Source: DATDMG01 sp036518955 (GTDB lineage: Bacteria; Actinomycetota; Actinomycetes; Actinomycetales; Kineosporiaceae). From it: 13,254 nt of DNA. Numbering within the stretch: the stretch's first letter is position 1; the number at the start of each line of letters is the position of its first letter. The position numbers and the translations under genes were made by a program. Positions 1 through 6,293 of the stretch are shown here, in pieces. The stretch lies in NCBI GenBank assembly GCA_036518955.1, contig DATDMG010000295.1, positions 1 through 13,254 on the forward strand, given 5' to 3'. The notes under the pieces were generated by a model that was not told where the DNA came from, searched no databases, and worked only from the letters and a program-made list of their open reading frames with translations.

Positions 1-1
1 C

Positions 2-1624
2 TACGACCTGGTCTGGGTGCCGCGCCCGCCGCTGTCGCGGCGCGCCCTCGGCCTGGACGGGTCCGTTCCTCGCGCCGTCCCGAGCGACCTGGTGGCGATC
101 GCGCTGTCCCGGTCGGTGCCCGCCGACCTGGCCGAGAAGACCGTCCTCGTCGCGATCGTCGCGCTCGCCGTCCTCGGCGCCCACCGGCTCGGGCGCCGGG
201 CGGCGGGCCTGGGCGCGGTCGGCGCGGCGACGGCGTCCCTCGGCTACGCCTGGAGCCCCTACCTGGCGGAACGGCTCGTCCTCGGGCACTGGGCGCTGCT
301 GCTCGGGTTCGCCGCGCTGCCCTGGGCGCTGGACCGCGCGGTGTCCGGGCAGGTCGTAGGGGCCTGCGCGTGGACGGCCTTGGCGGCCGCGGGCGGGGCC
401 AACGCCGTCCTGGTCTGTGCCCCGGCGGTGGCTGTCGTGCTCGCCTGGCGGTCCCCGCGGTGGCGGGCGCTCGCCGGTTACGTCGGGTTCTGCCTGGTGA
501 CGGCGCTGCCGTGGGCAGTCCCGGCAGTGGTGCGGCCCGGCGGTCTGCCCAGCGACCCGGCCGGCGTCGACGCCTTCGCCGCCCGGCCGGACTCCCCGCT
601 GGGCGCCCTGGGCAGCCTGCTCACGCTGGGTGGCATCTGGAACGGTGGTGTGGTCCCGCCCGAGCGGCACCAACCGGTGGTGGCGGCCATCACGCTCACC
701 GTCGTCGCGGCCGCGCTCGTGATCGGCGGGCCGGTGGTGTGGCGCCGGCCGTGCGGGCCGCCGCTGATCGCCGCCGGGGTGCTGGGGCTGCTGCTCGCAG
801 GTGCCAGCGGCGTCCCGGTGGTGGCCTCCGCCGTCCGCGCGGTCGTCCTGCACGTGCCCGGCGGCGGTGTCCTCCGGGACGCCCAGAAGTTCCTGGCCCC
901 CTGGGTTCTCCTGGTGGCGCTCGGCGCGGGCGCCGCGGTGGCGCGGGCGGTGCAGCGGCTGCACCGGCGGGCGCCGGTGCCGGCGCGCGTCCTCGGGGCC
1001 CTGCTCGCGTTCACACCGGTGGTGGCGCTGCCCAGCCTGGTCTGGGGCGCCGGTGGCCGGCTGCGGCCGGTCGAGTACCCGGCGGACTGGTCCCGGGTCC
1101 GGGCCGCCCTGGACGGCGACCCGATCCCGGGGAGCGTCGTCGTCCTGCCGTGGGGGCCGTACCGGCAATTCGCCTGGAACGGTTTCCGGGTCGGGCTGGA
1201 CCCCGTCCAGCGGATCACCGCGCGGGACGTCGTGATGGACGACGACCTGCCGCTGCGCGACCGCGTCGTCGCGGGCGAGGATCCCCGGGCGCGGGCCGTG
1301 GCCGCCGTCCTGGCCTCCGGCTCCGACGCGGGGTCCGGCCTGTCCCGGTCGTTGGCGGACCTCGGTGCCCGGTTCGTCGTGCTGCACGCCGACGCCCCCG
1401 GTGCGGTCGCCGTCCGGACCCGGCTGCGCGGCGCCCGGTGCGTGGTCCGCGGTACCTCGCTCGAGTTGTACGCGCTCGAGGGGCCCCGGGCGGTGCGGAC
1501 GGCGGGGGCTCCGGCCGCCGCGGTCCTCACCGGCGACGCCCTGGCCCTGCTGGCGGGGGCCGGCGCGGTGGTCGTCGCCCTGCCGGGGGCCCGCCGGCGG
1601 AGGCGGGTCGCGGCGTCCCGGTGA
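2..1624 (+). CDS. GT-C-like polytopic membrane protein, 5' truncated
   Basis: The reading frame is open from the window edge, and the residues before the first GTG (YDLVW at 2-16) already look like protein, so the true start lies upstream. About nine hydrophobic segments span the first two thirds, followed by a soluble domain and one last hydrophobic stretch near the C-terminus. Family-like motifs are an early 'PRAVPSDLV', 'SPYLAERLVLGHWALLLG', 'GGVLRDAQKFLAPW' at about residues 290-303 of the visible part, and 'SVVVLPWGPYRQFAWN' in the soluble part. This pattern fits actinobacterial GT-C-fold envelope glycosyltransferase-like membrane proteins, such as those near Rv0226c or AftD. That assignment is from memory, and the catalytic Asp region is outside the window. 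Its neighbours, a GT4 enzyme and a DUF3068 protein, support a role in cell-envelope glycan assembly. The exact substrate is unknown. Confidence 0.75.
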   Translation, partial: YDLVWVPRPPLSRRALGLDGSVPRAVPSDLVAIALSRSVPADLAEKTVLVAIVALAVLGAHRLGRRAAGLGAVGAATASLGYAWSPYLAERLVLGHWALLLGFAALPWALDRAVSGQVVGACAWTALAAAGGANAVLVCAPAVAVVLAWRSPRWRALAGYVGFCLVTALPWAVPAVVRPGGLPSDPAGVDAFAARPDSPLGALGSLLTLGGIWNGGVVPPERHQPVVAAITLTVVAAALVIGGPVVWRRPCGPPLIAAGVLGLLLAGASGVPVVASAVRAVVLHVPGGGVLRDAQKFLAPWVLLVALGAGAAVARAVQRLHRRAPVPARVLGALLAFTPVVALPSLVWGAGGRLRPVEYPADWSRVRAALDGDPIPGSVVVLPWGPYRQFAWNGFRVGLDPVQRITARDVVMDDDLPLRDRVVAGEDPRARAVAAVLASGSDAGSGLSRSLADLGARFVVLHADAPGAVAVRTRLRGARCVVRGTSLELYALEGPRAVRTAGAPAAAVLTGDALALLAGAGAVVVALPGARRRRRVAASR

Positions 1625-1665
1625 CGGCTTCGGCACGACCTCTCACCCGGCGACGGTTGCCCTGC

Positions 1666-1671
1666 TACAGT
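1666..1671 (+). promoter_or_regulatory. -10 element of a probable leaderless promoter
   Basis: TACAGT fits the actinobacterial TANNNT -10 pattern and lies 7 nt before the ATG at 1679. Transcription would then begin at or next to the start codon. There is no Shine-Dalgarno sequence before that ATG, which agrees with leaderless translation. I see no good -35 hexamer. Confidence 0.5.
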
Positions 1672-1678
1672 CGGGTCC

Positions 1679-1858
1679 ATGTCGAACGCCCTGCCGCCTC
1701 AGGTCCCGGGATCCCCGCGCGCCGACCTGCTCGGCATCGTCATCGCCGTCGCGGTAGGTGTGGCACTGGCAGTGGTCGGCATCATCGGCACGACGAGCGC
1801 GATAGCCGGTGACGGTCCCGGCAAGCCGACCAGCGCCCTGGTGAGCTACGACCAGTAG
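1679..1858 (+). CDS. Small single-pass membrane peptide, DUF2613-like
   Basis: This is a 59-residue open frame starting with ATG. A short polar N-terminus with several prolines is followed by one strong hydrophobic helix (about residues 17-40, 'LLGIVIAVAVGVALAVVGII') and a polar tail ending in 'SALVSYDQ'. The layout matches the small actinobacterial secreted or membrane-anchored DUF2613 peptides, which I recall lying next to GT-C arabinosyltransferase-type genes (Rv0236A beside aftD). The family match is from pattern memory only. It lies 54 bp after the GT-C-like gene on the same strand and has its own -10 candidate. A strong hairpin follows its stop. The function is unknown; it could be an accessory subunit of an envelope enzyme. 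Confidence 0.65.
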   Translation: MSNALPPQVPGSPRADLLGIVIAVAVGVALAVVGIIGTTSAIAGDGPGKPTSALVSYDQ

Positions 1859-1862
1859 TCGG

Positions 1863-1890
1863 CTCATCGGCGAGGGTGATCGCCGATGAG
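1863..1890. terminator. Bidirectional hairpin terminator
   Basis: A perfect 11-bp inverted repeat (CTCATCGGCGA / TCGCCGATGAG) encloses a 6-nt loop. It sits exactly between two convergent genes, 4 bp after the stop of the small membrane peptide and 17 bp from the stop of the GT4 gene. There is no T-run, which is common for actinobacterial terminators, so it can serve both strands. Confidence 0.75.
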
Positions 1891-1907
1891 GTGTGGCGGT
1901 GCCGCTG

Positions 1908-3110
1908 TCAGCCTCGCTCGCTGCGCGCCGGCGTCGTGGCGTGCCGCCCCTCGGTGGTGTTCTCCTGTGCCGCCAGCACGTCCTCCAGGACGGCCGCCAT
2001 CCCCTTGGCGGTCGCGCTCCAGGTGAATCCGGTGGCGTGGGCTGCTGCGGCCGCGCGCATCCGTCGGCGTAGGTCCCGGTCGACGAGCAACTGCTCCAGC
2101 CCGGCGGCGAACCCCTGGACGCCGCCGCCGTGCACGAGCAGGCCGGTCTGACCGTCGATGATGCTCTCGGACAGGCCCCCGGCCCCGTGGAACGCCACGG
2201 ACGGCGTCCCGTGCGCGGCCGCCTCGATGACCGACAATCCCCACCCTTCCTTCAGCGACGGCGCGGCCATCACCCAGGCCTCCGCCATCAGCCGGTGCTT
2301 GTCGTCCTCGTCCACCCAGCCGAGCAGTTCCACCTGGTCGCCGGCCCCGAGCCGGGCCACCAGGTCACGGAGCTCCCGCTCCCAGTAGCCTGTCCCCGCG
2401 ATCAGCAGTCGGAGGCCGGGGACCCGGTCCCGCAGCAGCGCCACCGCCCGGACGGCGAGGTCGAGCCGCTTGTGCGGGACCAGCCGGGAGACCGCCAGCA
2501 CGGTCGGCCGAACGGCCCGGGGTTGCGCGGGCAGGGCCTTCACGTCGGTCCCGTTGTGGACGACGCCGATGGACTCCGGGTCGACCCCGAGCTCGATCAG
2601 CTCCCGTCGCGTCGCCTCCGAGACGGCGACGTAGCGGTGGCCGCGGTACACCCGCGGGGCGACCTTCGACTCCAGCAGCCAGCCGAGCCGCGCCTGCGGC
2701 GCCGGCAGGACGACGGGCCACTGTTCGCGGTGCACGTGGTGAACCAGGTTGACGACCGGGGTCCGGGTGAACAACGGGCTGAGGAACGGCATCCCGTTCT
2801 GGACGTCGACGATCACGTCGCAGGGCGCCACCGCGCCACGTCCGAAGGCTTGGCCGGCGACCGCCAGCGCCGCCCGTGGGTAGAGCGAGAGATCCCCACC
2901 GCGGCGGACGTACCGGACGCCGAGAATCTCCTCCTCGGACGCCGCGCCGGGGTAGTCGGAACAAAGGACGGTGACCCGCCATCCGAGCTCCACGAGCCGG
3001 ACCGCGACGCGTTCCAGAAATACCTCGGACCCGCCGCCCTCGGGGTGCGAGCTGTCCCGACGGTTCAGGATGAGCACGTGCCGTCCGGATGCTCCGGCCA
3101 ACCTTGTCAC
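1908..3110 (-). CDS. GT4-family glycosyltransferase
   Basis: Retaining GT-B glycosyltransferase of about 400 residues that should transfer a nucleotide-activated sugar onto a lipid or glycan acceptor at the cytoplasmic face. The N-terminal Rossmann half begins 'HVLILNRRDSSHPEGGGSE'. The C-terminal half carries 'VSRLVPHKRLDLAVRA', 'LLIAGTG', and the GT4 EX7E donor motif in 'KEGWGLSVIEA' (Glu 288 and Glu 296). I place the start at the GTG at 3108-3110, because GGGGAGG lies 4 nt upstream on the minus strand and the product then starts right before the first beta strand. An in-frame ATG at 3128 and a start at 3173 have no ribosome site. It faces the DUF3068 gene divergently, recalling Rv0225 in mycobacteria. 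The sugar and acceptor cannot be read from sequence. Confidence 0.88.
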   Translation of the reverse strand: MTRLAGASGRHVLILNRRDSSHPEGGGSEVFLERVAVRLVELGWRVTVLCSDYPGAASEEEILGVRYVRRGGDLSLYPRAALAVAGQAFGRGAVAPCDVIVDVQNGMPFLSPLFTRTPVVNLVHHVHREQWPVVLPAPQARLGWLLESKVAPRVYRGHRYVAVSEATRRELIELGVDPESIGVVHNGTDVKALPAQPRAVRPTVLAVSRLVPHKRLDLAVRAVALLRDRVPGLRLLIAGTGYWERELRDLVARLGAGDQVELLGWVDEDDKHRLMAEAWVMAAPSLKEGWGLSVIEAAAHGTPSVAFHGAGGLSESIIDGQTGLLVHGGGVQGFAAGLEQLLVDRDLRRRMRAAAAAHATGFTWSATAKGMAAVLEDVLAAQENTTEGRHATTPARSERG

Positions 3111-3141
3111 GCGACCTCCCCGAAACATCAACGGTCGGGGC

Positions 3142-3147
3142 AGTCTA
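3142..3147 (-). promoter_or_regulatory. Candidate -10 element for the GT4 gene
   Basis: On the minus strand the hexamer reads TAGACT, matching TANNNT. It would start transcription near 3135, giving a leader of about 25 nt that contains the GGGGAGG ribosome site before the GTG at 3110. No convincing -35 hexamer is present. Confidence 0.4.
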
Positions 3148-3209
3148 AGCTGACTGGAGTGGTTCCTGGGCACGGACCGTTACTTTTATTTCGATCATCG
3201 GATTGCCTT

Positions 3210-3221
3210 GCGATCGATCGC
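3210..3221. promoter_or_regulatory. 12-bp perfect palindrome in a divergent promoter
   Basis: GCGATCGATCGC is a perfect palindrome in the AT-rich spacer between the GT4 and DUF3068 genes. A second short one, CGATcATCG, lies at 3192-3200. Both have the form of a dimer-binding operator, but no regulator can be named. Confidence 0.35.
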
Positions 3222-3262
3222 CACGCCGTGTCACTCTGGCCGCCGTTCATGAGGAGCGGATG

Positions 3263-3277
3263 GTTACTATGAGTAAC
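3263..3277. promoter_or_regulatory. Palindrome overlapping the DUF3068 -10 element
   Basis: GTTACT-atg-AGTAAC is a 6-bp inverted repeat with a 3-bp centre. It covers a TANNNT hexamer, TACTAT at 3265-3270, whose start point would fall near 3277. A protein bound here would block the promoter, so this is a candidate repressor operator for the downstream DUF3068 gene. The overlap is seen in the sequence; the function is inferred. Confidence 0.4.
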
Positions 3278-3315
3278 TGATGGCGATGTTCTCCATGTGG
3301 CAGAAGATGCAGGGC

Positions 3316-3345
3316 GCCCACTTTCAGGATCACCCGAAAGCGGGC
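3316..3345 (+). other. Leader hairpin before the DUF3068 gene
   Basis: The arms GCCCACTTTC and GAAAGCGGGC pair with a single A-C mismatch (9 of 10 positions) around a 10-nt loop. It lies 23 nt before the ATG at 3369, inside the transcript predicted from the TACTAT promoter. It may be an mRNA-stabilising or attenuating structure. No T-run follows it. Confidence 0.4.
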
Positions 3346-3368
3346 AAACGTCCAACAGGGATGGGACT

Positions 3369-4334
3369 ATGCGGCGCACACTCGGATTCGTCGGGATCGC
3401 GATCGGAGTCTTCCTGATCGTCGCGGCGCCCCTGATCAAGTGGTATCTGGCGCCGCGAGCCGCGCGGATTCCGCTGGACGAGCACTCGGTGACGACGTCC
3501 GTGTCCGACGGTCGATCGTCAGCCTTGGACAAGGGAACGCTGAAGATTCGAACCGGCTTGACCCTGACGAACCGTTTGGTGGTTCACGGCGACGGTCCGG
3601 CGGGTTCCGGGCACACTGCCGTCTGGGACTCGCTGACCAGGCTTACCGACGCCGATGGCCTGATGATCCAGGCCTCGAAGGAGCGGACGGCGCTCGACAG
3701 GGTGTCGGGGATGGCGGTGAACTGCTGCCAGGAGCAGCTCGACGGGGTTGACGTGAGGCACGAAGGGCTGACGTTCACGTTCCCCTTGGGTACCGCAAAG
3801 AAGAGCTATCCGTTCTGGGACGCGGAAACCAAGCGCGCCTGGCCGGCGGAGTTCGGGGGCACCGAGAGCGCTTTCGGGCTGACTCTCTACCACTTCCGCC
3901 AGATCATCCCCGCGACGGACGTGGAAACTCTCGAGGCGCCCCTGTCGCTGTTGAACCAGCCGGGCCAGGGGTCGACCACCGTCCATCGGTACTACGAGAA
4001 CGCCGTCGATCTGCTCGTCGAGCCGACGAGCGGGATCATCGTCCGCGGCGACCAGCACCAGATCCAGACCCTGCGGGACGGGACCGGTCGGTCGTTGGTC
4101 ACCGTGGCCGACGTCAATGCCGCATTCACCCAGGACACCCAGAAGTACTGGGCCGGGCGGGCGAAGGACGCGATCTCGCAACTGGGGTTGGTCCGGGCCG
4201 TCCTGCCACTGGTGAGCTTGATTCTCGGCGTGGCCCTGGTCGTCCTCGGCACGCTCTTGATCGGGCTCCTGGGGCTCCGGGGCCCGACCGCCGGATCGCA
4301 CAGCCCGGCGCGCCGGCCCGTCACGACGCCCTGA
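3369..4334 (+). CDS. DUF3068 ('porin PorA family') envelope protein
   Basis: A 321-residue protein with an N-terminal membrane helix (about residues 5-26), a large extracytoplasmic domain, and a C-terminal helix pair region (about 278-310, 'LPLVSLILGVALVVLGTLLIGLLGL'). Family-typical motifs are 'HTAVWDSLTRLTDADG', 'DRVSGMAVNCCQEQLDG' with a Cys-Cys pair, 'GLTFTFPLGTAKKSYPFWD', 'GTESAFGLTLYHF' and 'HRYYENAVDLLVEPTSGIIV'. These identify DUF3068, which databases name PorA family although porin function is not established for most members; I recall Rv0227c as the mycobacterial member. The ATG at 3369 gives the canonical N-terminus; the GTG at 3297 only adds a polar lead that contains the leader hairpin. 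Codon use is less GC-rich than its neighbours (about 62% GC at 3481-3600 against about 75%). Its role is unknown, presumably in the envelope. Confidence 0.85.
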   Translation: MRRTLGFVGIAIGVFLIVAAPLIKWYLAPRAARIPLDEHSVTTSVSDGRSSALDKGTLKIRTGLTLTNRLVVHGDGPAGSGHTAVWDSLTRLTDADGLMIQASKERTALDRVSGMAVNCCQEQLDGVDVRHEGLTFTFPLGTAKKSYPFWDAETKRAWPAEFGGTESAFGLTLYHFRQIIPATDVETLEAPLSLLNQPGQGSTTVHRYYENAVDLLVEPTSGIIVRGDQHQIQTLRDGTGRSLVTVADVNAAFTQDTQKYWAGRAKDAISQLGLVRAVLPLVSLILGVALVVLGTLLIGLLGLRGPTAGSHSPARRPVTTP

Positions 4335-4364
4335 CCGCCGGCCCGGCCCGGCGAAGGATCCACA

Positions 4365-4403
4365 GCGCGTTCCCGCTGATCCCCATGATCAGCGGGAACG
4401 CGC
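4365..4403. terminator. Bidirectional hairpin terminator, perfect 16-bp stem
   Basis: GCGCGTTCCCGCTGAT and its exact complement at 4388-4403 enclose a 7-nt loop. It lies between the convergent DUF3068 and bL37 genes, 30 bp after the former's stop and 4 bp after the latter's stop. It is the strongest hairpin in the window. There is no T-run. Confidence 0.85.
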
Positions 4404-4407
4404 GGGC

Positions 4408-4482
4408 TCAGCTGTTGGGGCGGCGGCCGTGGTTGGCGGCGTTGCCCTTGCGGGCGCGGCGGCGGCGGGCTCGTCTGCTCAT
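4408..4482 (-). CDS. Ribosomal protein bL37 (24 residues)
   Basis: This tiny gene encodes 24 residues and is easily missed by length cut-offs. The product is an Arg-rich basic peptide: 'MSRRARRRRARKG' followed by 'NAANHGRRPNS'. The conserved-looking 'ANHG(K/R)RPN' ending and the exact length match the mycobacterial large-subunit protein bL37, found in the M. smegmatis ribosome structure. This is from memory of the family, not a search. GAGGAG lies 7 nt before the ATG on the minus strand, and a perfect 16-bp hairpin follows 4 bp after the TGA, so it looks like a complete single-gene unit. It would bind 23S rRNA. The alternative, a chance Arg-rich peptide, is unlikely given the ribosome site, length and terminator. 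Confidence 0.8.
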   Translation of the reverse strand: MSRRARRRRARKGNAANHGRRPNS

Positions 4483-4552
4483 GGCGCTACTCCTCGGTGA
4501 CGTGTCGTCGGGCGTCGTCGACGGTGACGGGGTGGGCCGGCGTCGACGGGCG

Positions 4553-4573
4553 AGCTGCCCGGTCCGGGCAGCT
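4553..4573. promoter_or_regulatory. Palindrome between divergent bL37 and pilT
   Basis: AGCTGCCCG and CGGGCAGCT form a perfect 9-bp inverted repeat around 3 nt. It lies between the bL37 start (4482) and the pilT start, just upstream of a possible pilT -10 (TATGGT, 4583-4588). It could be an operator or a structured leader. No regulator is identifiable. Confidence 0.35.
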
Positions 4574-4614
4574 GTCGCGGCCTATGGTGGCACACCGGGC
4601 GGTCGGCTCCCCGG

Positions 4615-5787
4615 GTGCCCACGGGCGTGGGCGCCCCCGGGACGGCGGAGGCCCCGGGACAGCTCAAGCCCGGGTCCGCCGCCGCCGATGCGCAGCACGT
4701 GACCCACGAGCCGCTGTCCGTCGTGCCGTACCTGCGCGCTCTGGTGGAGCTGTACGGCTCGGATCTGCACTGCAAGGTCGGATCACCGCCCCGGGTGCGG
4801 CTGGACGGCAAGTTGCGTCGCCTGGAGGCGCCCGTCCTCACCGCGGAGGACACCGACGCGATGGCGCGTGAGGTGCTGCGGTCCGACCTGTGTGCCGAGT
4901 TCGAGTCGTCGGCGGAGGTGGACTTCGCCTACTCGGTGCCGGGGCTGGGGCGGTTCCGGGTCAACGCGTTCCACGCCCGGGGCGCCGTGGGCCTGGTCTT
5001 CCGCCGGGTGACCGTGGGCGCGGTGCCGCTGGAGGAACTCGGGCTGCCGGACGTCATCCGCACCCTCGCGTTGGAGCCGCGCGGCCTCGTCCTGGTCACC
5101 GGGCCGACCGGCAGCGGCAAGACGTCCACGTTGGCGAGCATGGTCGACGTCATCAACAGCACCCGCGAGGTGCACGTCGTCACCATCGAGGACCCGATCG
5201 AGGTGCTGCACGTGGACAAGCTCGCCATGATCAACCAACGTGAGGTGCGGGTCGACACGGACGACTTCTCCGCCGCCCTCCGAGCGGCGCTGCGCCAGGA
5301 CCCGGATGTGATCCTGGTCGGCGAGATGCGGGACCCGGAGACGGTGAAAGCCGCGCTCTCCGCGGCGGAGACGGGACACTTCGTGATGTCGACGCTGCAC
5401 ACCACGGACGCGCAGGAGACGGTGAACCGGATCATCGACTTCTTCCCGCCGCACGACCAGAAGCAGGTGCGGCTGTCCCTCGCGTCGGCGCTGCGGGGGA
5501 TCGTCTGCCAACGTCTGGTCGAGCGCGCTGACGGGCGCGGGCGCGTGGCGGTGACCGAGATCTGCGTCAACACCGGGCGCATCGCTGACGCGATCGTCGA
5601 CGAGGACGGCACGTCGAGCATCGGCGCGCTCGTCGGCGAGGGCGCCTACTACGGGATGCACACCTTCGACCAGCACCTGGTCGCCCTGGTCCGGGACGGC
5701 GTCGTCCGCTACGAGGACGCCGTCGGGGCCGCCACCGCCCCGCACGACCTCACCGTCGAGCTGCGCCGGCTCGGCATCGTGGCCTAG
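4615..5787 (+). CDS. pilT: PilT-type type IV pilus ATPase
   Basis: Cytoplasmic hexameric secretion-superfamily ATPase. PilT classically powers pilus retraction and twitching. The N-terminal domain carries 'GSDLHCKVGSPPRVRLDGKL' (residues 48-67). The motor domain has Walker A GPTGSGKT (163-170), the Asp box IEDPIE (191-196), Walker B VILVGEMRD (232-240, Glu 237), and the His box 'AETGHFVMSTLHT' (251-263). 'HTFDQHL' near 349-355 is typical of PilT rather than PilB, and the length agrees with PilT. The retraction motif AIRNLIRE of proteobacterial PilT is not conserved here (RIADAIVDE, 322-330). The start is uncertain: the GTG at 4615 has no ribosome site, and the GTG at 4699 would give a more canonical N-terminus. 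No other pilus gene is in the window. Confidence 0.9.
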   Translation: MPTGVGAPGTAEAPGQLKPGSAAADAQHVTHEPLSVVPYLRALVELYGSDLHCKVGSPPRVRLDGKLRRLEAPVLTAEDTDAMAREVLRSDLCAEFESSAEVDFAYSVPGLGRFRVNAFHARGAVGLVFRRVTVGAVPLEELGLPDVIRTLALEPRGLVLVTGPTGSGKTSTLASMVDVINSTREVHVVTIEDPIEVLHVDKLAMINQREVRVDTDDFSAALRAALRQDPDVILVGEMRDPETVKAALSAAETGHFVMSTLHTTDAQETVNRIIDFFPPHDQKQVRLSLASALRGIVCQRLVERADGRGRVAVTEICVNTGRIADAIVDEDGTSSIGALVGEGAYYGMHTFDQHLVALVRDGVVRYEDAVGAATAPHDLTVELRRLGIVA

Positions 5788-5816
5788 GGCTCCCCCGGTG
5801 CCAGGATTCCGGTGCG

Positions 5817-5822
5817 TAGAGT
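5817..5822 (+). promoter_or_regulatory. -10 element of a probable leaderless promoter
   Basis: TAGAGT (TANNNT) lies 6 nt before the GTG at 5829, with no Shine-Dalgarno site. The thioesterase gene is therefore probably transcribed from its own leaderless promoter despite lying only 41 bp after pilT. Confidence 0.5.
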
Positions 5823-5828
5823 GACCAC

Positions 5829-6215
5829 GTGACCGAGCCGGCCGTAGCCCGCCTTTCCTTCGACGTCACCGCCGCGGACACCGCCGCCACGCTCGGCAGC
5901 GGCGACGTCCCCGTGCTCGCCACCCCGCGGCTGCTCGCCTGGTTCGAGGCGGCGACCTGCGCGGCAGCCTCGGCGGCGGGGGTGTTGCCGGCCGGCCGGA
6001 CCTCGCTGGGCACCCGGGTCGCCGTCGAGCACCTGCAGGCCACGCCCGTCGGTGGCCGGGTGGACGTCGTCGGGGAGCTCACGCACGCGGACGGCCGGCT
6101 GCTGCGGTTCTCCGTGGTCGCCACCGACGGCGCCGGGCACGTCGTGGCGAGCGGCGATGTGACTCGCGTGATCGTGGACCGAGAGCGCTTCCTGGCCCGG
6201 CTGCTGCCCCCCTGA
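5829..6215 (+). CDS. FlK-like hotdog-fold acyl-CoA thioesterase
   Basis: A 128-residue single hotdog domain that should hydrolyse a small acyl-CoA thioester in the cytoplasm. It resembles the fluoroacetyl-CoA thioesterase FlK family: 'GSGDVPVLATPRLLAWFEAAT', 'SLGTRVAVEHLQATPVGG' and 'VASGDVTRVIVDRERF'. Aligning by eye to FlK, the catalytic Thr, Glu and His fall at Thr 32, Glu 40 and His 68, with the same Thr-Glu spacing. The Phe-containing lid that gives FlK its fluoroacetyl preference has no clear counterpart, so a general housekeeping thioesterase is more likely than a fluoroacetate-resistance enzyme. The GTG start is favoured by the -10 element 6 nt upstream. The substrate is unknown. Confidence 0.82.
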   Translation: MTEPAVARLSFDVTAADTAATLGSGDVPVLATPRLLAWFEAATCAAASAAGVLPAGRTSLGTRVAVEHLQATPVGGRVDVVGELTHADGRLLRFSVVATDGAGHVVASGDVTRVIVDRERFLARLLPP

Positions 6216-6220
6216 CCCGG

Positions 6221-6271
6221 CGCGGCGGGGCCGACCGGCGGGCCGCGCGCGAACGCCGCGGCCGAGCGGCG
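6221..6271. terminator. GC-rich hairpins between convergent genes
   Basis: Two short stems lie in the 78-bp spacer between the thioesterase and GNAT genes: CGCGGC/GCCGCG (6221-6226 with 6242-6247) and CGCCGC/GCGGCG (6254-6259 with 6266-6271). Such stems are frequent by chance in this GC-rich DNA, so the terminator call rests mainly on position. Confidence 0.35.
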
Positions 6272-6293
6272 CACCCCGGGCACGCTCCGGGCG

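Noticed and set aside
478..1680. Long minus-strand open frame (400 codons) antisense to the GT-C-like gene
   Set aside because: Low-complexity Arg/Thr/Pro/Ser product without family motifs; the plus-strand protein has clear membrane helices and motifs. A GC-rich shadow frame.
3297..3368. GTG at 3297 as an earlier start for the DUF3068 protein
   Set aside because: The extra 24 residues are polar and unlike the family, and the stretch contains the leader hairpin; the ATG at 3369 gives the canonical N-terminus.
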